Shown piece after piece: positions 60,277 through 64,000 of a DNA stretch of 64,000 nucleotides. The stretch is from the NCBI RefSeq assembly GCF_002904335.1, contig NZ_PPHF01000136.1, forward strand, positions 186,001-250,000. Direction: 5' to 3'. Numbering within the stretch: the stretch's first letter is position 1; every line of letters begins with the position of its first letter. Source of the stretch: Amycolatopsis sp. CA-126428. Its GTDB lineage: Bacteria; Actinomycetota; Actinomycetes; Mycobacteriales; Pseudonocardiaceae. Under the pieces are notes generated by a model that was not told where the DNA came from, searched no databases, and saw nothing but the letters and a program-made list of their open reading frames with translations. Made by a program: the position numbers and the translations under genes.

Positions 60277-61497
60277 ATGACCACCGTGCTCGTCGTCGGT
60301 GCCGGCCAGAGCGGGTTCCAGGCCGTGGCTTCGCTGCGGGACCGGGGCTTCGCCGGCCGGATCGTGCTGGTCGGGGACGAGCCGGGCGTGCCGTACCAGC
60401 GGCCGCCGCTGTCGAAGGCCTACCTCGCCGGGACCGCCGGGCTCGAACAGCTGCACCTGCGCGGTGAAGACTTCTTCGCCGAGAAGGACATCGAGCTGGT
60501 CGCCGGCCGGGTCGGGCGGCTCGACCGGGCGGCGCGGAAAGCCGAGCTCGTGGACGGCCGCGAGCTGGACTACGACTTCCTGATCCTGGCCACCGGCGCC
60601 CGCAACCGGACCCTGCCCGTGCCCGGCGCGGACCTCCCCGGCGTGCTGACCCTGCGCACCCGCGACGACGCCGACCGGCTCCGGGAGTCCCTCTCCCGAG
60701 CGGAGAACGTCGTGGTCGCCGGCGGCGGGTTCATCGGCCTGGAGTTCGCCTCGCACGCCGGTCGCCCGGTGACGATCGTCGAGGCGCAGGACCGCCTCCT
60801 CAACCGCGTCGCGACGCCGGAGATCTCCGCGTACTTCGCCGACCTGCACCGCAACGCCGGGCACACGGTGCTGCTGGGCCAGGGTGTCGCGGCCATGTAC
60901 GGCGACTCGCGGGTACGGGAAGTCGAGCTGTCCGACGGCACCCGGCTGCCCGCCGACCTGGTCGTCGTCGCGGTCGGAGTGGTGCCCGAAACCACGCTCG
61001 CCGAGGCCGCCGGGCTGCCGGTGCGCAACGGCGTGGTGGTCGACGCGCACCTGCGGACGGCGGACGAGCGGATCTTCGCCATCGGCGACTGCGCCAACTT
61101 CCCGTGCGTACAGGCCGGCGCCGAGACCCGGCTCGAGTCCGTGCAGAACGCCGTCGACCAGGCCCGCTGCGTGGCCGCGGCGATCACCGGCACCGCCGAG
61201 CCGTACGCCAGCCTGCCCTGGTTCTGGACCGACCAGGCGGGCGCGAAACTGCAGATCGCGGGCATCCTTTCGGGCACCGGCCGGACGGTGGTCGTCGGCG
61301 ACCGGGCCGCGGGCAAGTTCTCCGTGCTGTCCTTCCGCGACGACGTCCTCATCGCGGTCGAGTCGGTGAACCGGCCCGCCGACCACATCGCCGCCCGCCG
61401 GCTGTTCACCGCCGAGCCGAAGCCCGCCTACGCGGACCTCGAGACGAGTGAGTTCGATCTGAAAGCCCACCTGAAGGCAACGTCAACTCGTGGTTGA
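60277..61497 (+). CDS. ferredoxin/rhodocoxin reductase-type FAD enzyme
   Basis: 406 residues from ATG after GAGGAG. FAD site VLVVGAGQSGFQA, conserved PYQRPPLSKAYL, ATGARNR, NAD site VVAGGGFIGLEFASH and IFAIGDCANF, then the C-terminal reductase domain (about 315-395, PWFWTDQAGAKLQIAG). It passes electrons from NAD(P)H to a ferredoxin serving P450s or dioxygenases; none is adjacent. The last codons overlap an operator for the next gene. Confidence 0.9.
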   Translation: MTTVLVVGAGQSGFQAVASLRDRGFAGRIVLVGDEPGVPYQRPPLSKAYLAGTAGLEQLHLRGEDFFAEKDIELVAGRVGRLDRAARKAELVDGRELDYDFLILATGARNRTLPVPGADLPGVLTLRTRDDADRLRESLSRAENVVVAGGGFIGLEFASHAGRPVTIVEAQDRLLNRVATPEISAYFADLHRNAGHTVLLGQGVAAMYGDSRVREVELSDGTRLPADLVVVAVGVVPETTLAEAAGLPVRNGVVVDAHLRTADERIFAIGDCANFPCVQAGAETRLESVQNAVDQARCVAAAITGTAEPYASLPWFWTDQAGAKLQIAGILSGTGRTVVVGDRAAGKFSVLSFRDDVLIAVESVNRPADHIAARRLFTAEPKPAYADLETSEFDLKAHLKATSTRG

Positions 61498-61527
61498 CGC
61501 AACCTAATCGTCAACCTACAGTTGACG
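61481..61527 (+). promoter_or_regulatory. promoter flanked by two identical-arm operators
   Basis: CGTCAAC-TCGTG-GTTGACG (61481-61499) and CGTCAAC-CTACA-GTTGACG (61509-61527) are two 7-5-7 palindromes, 28 bp apart centre to centre. They cover a sigma-A-type promoter, TTGACG (61494-61499), 17 bp, TACAGT (61517-61522). The start codon at 61530 is 7 bp after the -10, so the mRNA is probably leaderless. Confidence 0.75.
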
Positions 61528-61529
61528 GT

Positions 61530-62267
61530 ATGACCTTGCCGACCAACATCAAGCTCGACGACCTCATCAACGCCATCAAGAGCAACCACGAACAGGACGC
61601 CCTCGCCCAGCTGACCGACGCGGTGTACGTGGGTCAGCACCTCGGCGAAGTTGCGGACCACCTGATCGGCCACTTCGTCGACCAGGCCCGGCGATCGGGC
61701 GCGTCCTGGACCGACATCGGCGCCAGCATGGGCGTCACGAAACAGGCCGCCCAGAAGCGGTTCGTGCCGAAGGTCGACCCCGGCGGCGACTCGTCCGGGG
61801 CGATCGAGCGCGTCTACGGGCGCTACACCGACCGGGCGCGGCACGTCATCGTCGAGACGCAGAAGGCGGCCGTCGACCACGCCAGCCCGGAGATCGACAC
61901 CGTGCACATCGTGCTGGGCCTGCTGACCGAGCCCGCCGCGCTGGCGGCCGGGGCGATTCTGGCCCAGGGCGTGCAGCTCGACGCCGTCCGCGAAGCGGCC
62001 GAGGCGCGGCTGCCCGAGCCGGTCGACCCGGCGCCGAACGTGGTGCCGTTCTCGGCGGCGGCCAAGAAGACCCTGGAACTGACCATGCGGGAAGGCCTGC
62101 GGCTGGGGCACAACTACATCGGCACCGAGCACATCCTGCTGGCGTTGCTGGAACAACGTGAGGGCGCCGGCTTCGAGGTGCTCGACGGCCTCGGCGTCAG
62201 GAAGGACAAGGCCGAGGCGAAGATCGTGGAGGTGCTGGCGGAAATCCTCGCCGCCCGGGGGCAGTGA
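61530..62267 (+). CDS. Clp N-terminal-domain protein with HTH (probable autoregulator)
   Basis: 245 residues. Residues ~1-75 hold a helix-turn-helix (SWTDIGASMGVTKQAAQKRF). Two Clp_N repeats follow (about 85-150 from YTDRARHVIVETQKAAVDHA, and 170-225 from FSAAAKKTLELTMREGL with GTEHILLALL), as in ClpC/ClpA N-domains that bind adaptors or damaged proteins, but there is no ATPase. The promoter is covered by two palindromes with equal arms, so it likely represses itself, with the Clp_N part sensing protein-quality or arginine-phosphate-like signals (inference). Leaderless start. Confidence 0.82.
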   Translation: MTLPTNIKLDDLINAIKSNHEQDALAQLTDAVYVGQHLGEVADHLIGHFVDQARRSGASWTDIGASMGVTKQAAQKRFVPKVDPGGDSSGAIERVYGRYTDRARHVIVETQKAAVDHASPEIDTVHIVLGLLTEPAALAAGAILAQGVQLDAVREAAEARLPEPVDPAPNVVPFSAAAKKTLELTMREGLRLGHNYIGTEHILLALLEQREGAGFEVLDGLGVRKDKAEAKIVEVLAEILAARGQ

Positions 62268-62320
62268 GACTCCTGGTGGCGGCAGCGGTCCTCGCGCTGC
62301 TGCTGGTGACGCTGCTCTGA
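62264..62320 (+). CDS. 18-residue hydrophobic micro-ORF coupled to the Clp-N gene
   Basis: A GTG overlaps the Clp-N stop (GTGA) and opens MRLLVAAAVLALLLVTLL followed by TGA: one short membrane helix with a single positive charge, as in tiny membrane peptides. The terminator stem begins in its last codons. Not proven to be translated. Confidence 0.4.
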   Translation: MRLLVAAAVLALLLVTLL

Positions 62321-62356
62321 CCGGGCAGGACCAGGGGGTCTTCCCGGTCAGAGCAG
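62312..62356. terminator. bidirectional terminator between Clp-N and gnd genes
   Basis: CTGCTCTGACCGGG (62312-62325) pairs perfectly with CCCGGTCAGAGCAG (62343-62356); an inner GACC/GGTC pair shortens the loop. Confidence 0.75.
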
Positions 62357-62363
62357 CGGCTCG

Positions 62364-63803
62364 TCAGGCCTCGGACTCCGGGCGGCCGTCGGCGGCCCAG
62401 GCCGTGTGGAACGAGCCTTCCCGGTCCACCCGGCGGTAGGTGTGGGCACCGAAGAAGTCCCGCTGGCCCTGCACCAGCGCGGCCGGCAGCCGGTCCGCGC
62501 GGAGGCCGTCGTAGTAGGCCAGCGCCGTCGAGAAGCCCGGCGTCGGGATGCCGAGCTTGACCGCCGTCGAGATCACCGAGCGCCACGAGTCCTGCGCGTC
62601 CTCGACCGCCTTGCGGAAGCCGCCCGAGGTGAGCAGCGTCGGCAGCTCCGGCTCGTCGGCGTAGGCCGCGGTGATGTCGTTGAGGAACTTCGCGCGGATG
62701 ATGCAGCCGCCGCGCCAGATCGAGGCGACCTTGCCCAGGTCGATGTCCCAGCCGTACTCGGTCGCGCCCGCCTGGATCTGGTTGAAGCCCTGCGCGTACG
62801 CCACGACCTTCGACGCGTACAGCGCCTGCTCGACGTCGTCCGCGAAGCGCTCCAGCGAGGCACCCGACAGCGGGGCGGCCGAAGGACCGCCGAGTCCGCG
62901 GGCCGCCGCGCGCAGCGACTTGGACCCGGACAGCGAACGCGCGAAGACGGCTTCGGCGATGCCCGAGATCGGGACACCCAGGTCGAGGCCGATCTGCACC
63001 GTCCAGCGGCCGGTGCCCTTCTGCTCGGCGGCGTCCTCGACGACGTCGACGAAGGGCTTGCCGGTCGCCTTGTCGACGTGCGCGAGCACCTCGGCGGTGA
63101 TCTCGATCAGGTAGGAGTCGAGCCGCCCGGTGTTCCACGTGCGGAACACGTCGGCGATCTCGGCGGGTGCGTACCCGCCCGCGTGCCGGAGCAGGTCGAA
63201 CGACTCCGCGATCAGCTGCATGTCGGCGTACTCGATGCCGTTGTGCACCATCTTGACGAAGTGGCCGGCGCCGTCCGCGCCGATGTGCGTGCAGCACGGC
63301 TCGCCGTCGACCTTCGCCGAGATGTCCTCGAACAGCGGGCCGAGCGACTCGTACGACTCCTTCGAGCCGCCGGGCATGATGCTCGGCCCGTGCAGCGCGC
63401 CTTCCTCGCCGCCGGAGACGCCGCTACCGACGAAGTGCAGGCCACGCTCGCGCAGCGCCTTCTCGCGGCGGCGCGTGTCGGCGAAGTGCGCGTTGCCGGC
63501 GTCGATGATCACGTCGCCCTCTTCGAGCAGCGGCGCGAACTCCTCGATGACGGCGTCCGTCGGGCCGCCCGCCTTGACCATGATCACGACCTGGCGAGGC
63601 CGCTCCAGCGCGTCGACGAAGTCCTGCGCGGAGTACGCCGGGATGAAGTCGCCCTCGTCGCCGAACTGTTCCACCAGCGCGCGGGTCCGCTCCTCGGACC
63701 GGTTGTGCAGGGCCACCGTGTGGCCGTGCCGGGCCAGGTTCCGGGCCAGGTTGCGGCCCATGACCGCCAGGCCGGTGACCCCGATGCTCGCCTTCTTGCT
63801 CAT
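62364..63803 (-). CDS. gnd: 6-phosphogluconate dehydrogenase, decarboxylating
   Basis: 479 residues, the long NADP-type form. IGVTGLAVMGRNLARNLARHG binds the dinucleotide, FVGSGVSGGEEGALHGPSIMPGG and HFVKMVHNGIEYADMQLIAE are the family signatures, and the C-terminal helical domain includes GGCIIRAKFL. It oxidises 6-phosphogluconate to ribulose-5-phosphate, giving NADPH. Single gene. Confidence 0.95.
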   Translation of the reverse strand: MSKKASIGVTGLAVMGRNLARNLARHGHTVALHNRSEERTRALVEQFGDEGDFIPAYSAQDFVDALERPRQVVIMVKAGGPTDAVIEEFAPLLEEGDVIIDAGNAHFADTRRREKALRERGLHFVGSGVSGGEEGALHGPSIMPGGSKESYESLGPLFEDISAKVDGEPCCTHIGADGAGHFVKMVHNGIEYADMQLIAESFDLLRHAGGYAPAEIADVFRTWNTGRLDSYLIEITAEVLAHVDKATGKPFVDVVEDAAEQKGTGRWTVQIGLDLGVPISGIAEAVFARSLSGSKSLRAAARGLGGPSAAPLSGASLERFADDVEQALYASKVVAYAQGFNQIQAGATEYGWDIDLGKVASIWRGGCIIRAKFLNDITAAYADEPELPTLLTSGGFRKAVEDAQDSWRSVISTAVKLGIPTPGFSTALAYYDGLRADRLPAALVQGQRDFFGAHTYRRVDREGSFHTAWAADGRPESEA

Positions 63804-63888
63804 CCGAATCCTTCCGAAGTCTCTCTCGATTCAGACCCTAGTCCGATCGACGCCTCAAGGGAGGCCACGGAGGAGCAGCTCACTCAGT

Positions 63889-64000
63889 TCAGGAGAAGCA
63901 GCGGATCGGTCCCTTGTTGTAGGCGAGCATGTCCGTGATGGCCGCGACCAGGTCGATCTGCGCGCCCCACTCGGCGCCGTCCAGCTCGGCGTACGCGCGG
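63889..64000 (-). CDS. C-terminal end of an unidentified protein (partial)
   Basis: The right edge carries the end of a minus-strand gene: RAYAELDGAEWGAQIDLVAA, then ITDMLAYNKGPIRCFS and TGA at 63889. It looks like a real C-terminus but I cannot name the family. 85 bp separate it from gnd on the same strand. Confidence 0.55.
   Translation of the reverse strand, partial: RAYAELDGAEWGAQIDLVAAITDMLAYNKGPIRCFS

Overview
The window is GC-rich chromosomal DNA of an actinomycete, most likely Pseudonocardiaceae and Amycolatopsis-like. This is inferred from codon use, GTG/TTG starts, the glnX-glnH-pknG operon, an SCO6745-type protein, a DUF574 methyltransferase, paired cold-shock genes and many long palindromic terminators. 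No database search was possible, so family names rest on motifs I could read.

Layout. 1-15.5 kb is mostly single genes and short operons: an antitoxin-like protein, prephenate dehydrogenase, a PadR-controlled old-yellow-enzyme/FAD reductase, a patatin, an OhrR-type regulator divergent from an alpha/beta hydrolase, an esterase, a penicillin-recognising-fold protein, a two-repeat lipoprotein, a PcaB-like lyase, a TMEM175-like channel and a DinB protein. 15.5-18.9 kb is a decay zone: a tRNA-Lys is followed by a tyrosine-integrase remnant, an RHS tip fragment, a small PH-like protein and at least two multiply frameshifted genes. 19-22.6 kb holds secreted enzymes (alginate-lyase family, trypsin) and a membrane-protein pair.

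22.6-26.5 kb is an accessory island: a class III lanthionine synthetase (LanKC) with altered lyase and kinase motifs, no visible precursor gene, and imperfect ~35 bp repeats on both sides. 26.5-35.5 kb is a metabolic block: a hydroxyacid-oxoacid transhydrogenase plus thioesterase operon divergent from a thiamine-diphosphate enzyme, a cold-shock gene with a long leader, a CopZ-like protein, an AcoX / degenerate AcoA / AcoR-like set and a histidine-kinase pseudogene. 35.6-40.8 kb is the glnX-glnH-pknG amino-acid-sensing operon.

40.8-49 kb contains a betaine/proline-type transporter, a three-gene ECF sigma operon, an L,D-transpeptidase with a CRP-type site upstream, a second cold-shock gene whose leader resembles the first, a structured gene-free stretch and a Glu-Asp-Phe tRNA cluster. 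49-64 kb has an N-acetyltransferase, a PAS-GGDEF-EAL protein, a rhomboid-like protein, a TetR/flavin-oxidoreductase pair with two operators, a nucleobase permease, a MetE-like protein, an IclR regulator, a ferredoxin reductase, a Clp-N/HTH protein whose promoter is covered by two matching operators, and 6-phosphogluconate dehydrogenase.

The most interesting points are the Clp-N/HTH autoregulator with its 18-residue hydrophobic micro-ORF, the divergent orphan LanKC between repeat arrays, the AcoX locus with an E1-alpha lacking key cofactor residues, and the leader element shared by the two cold-shock genes.
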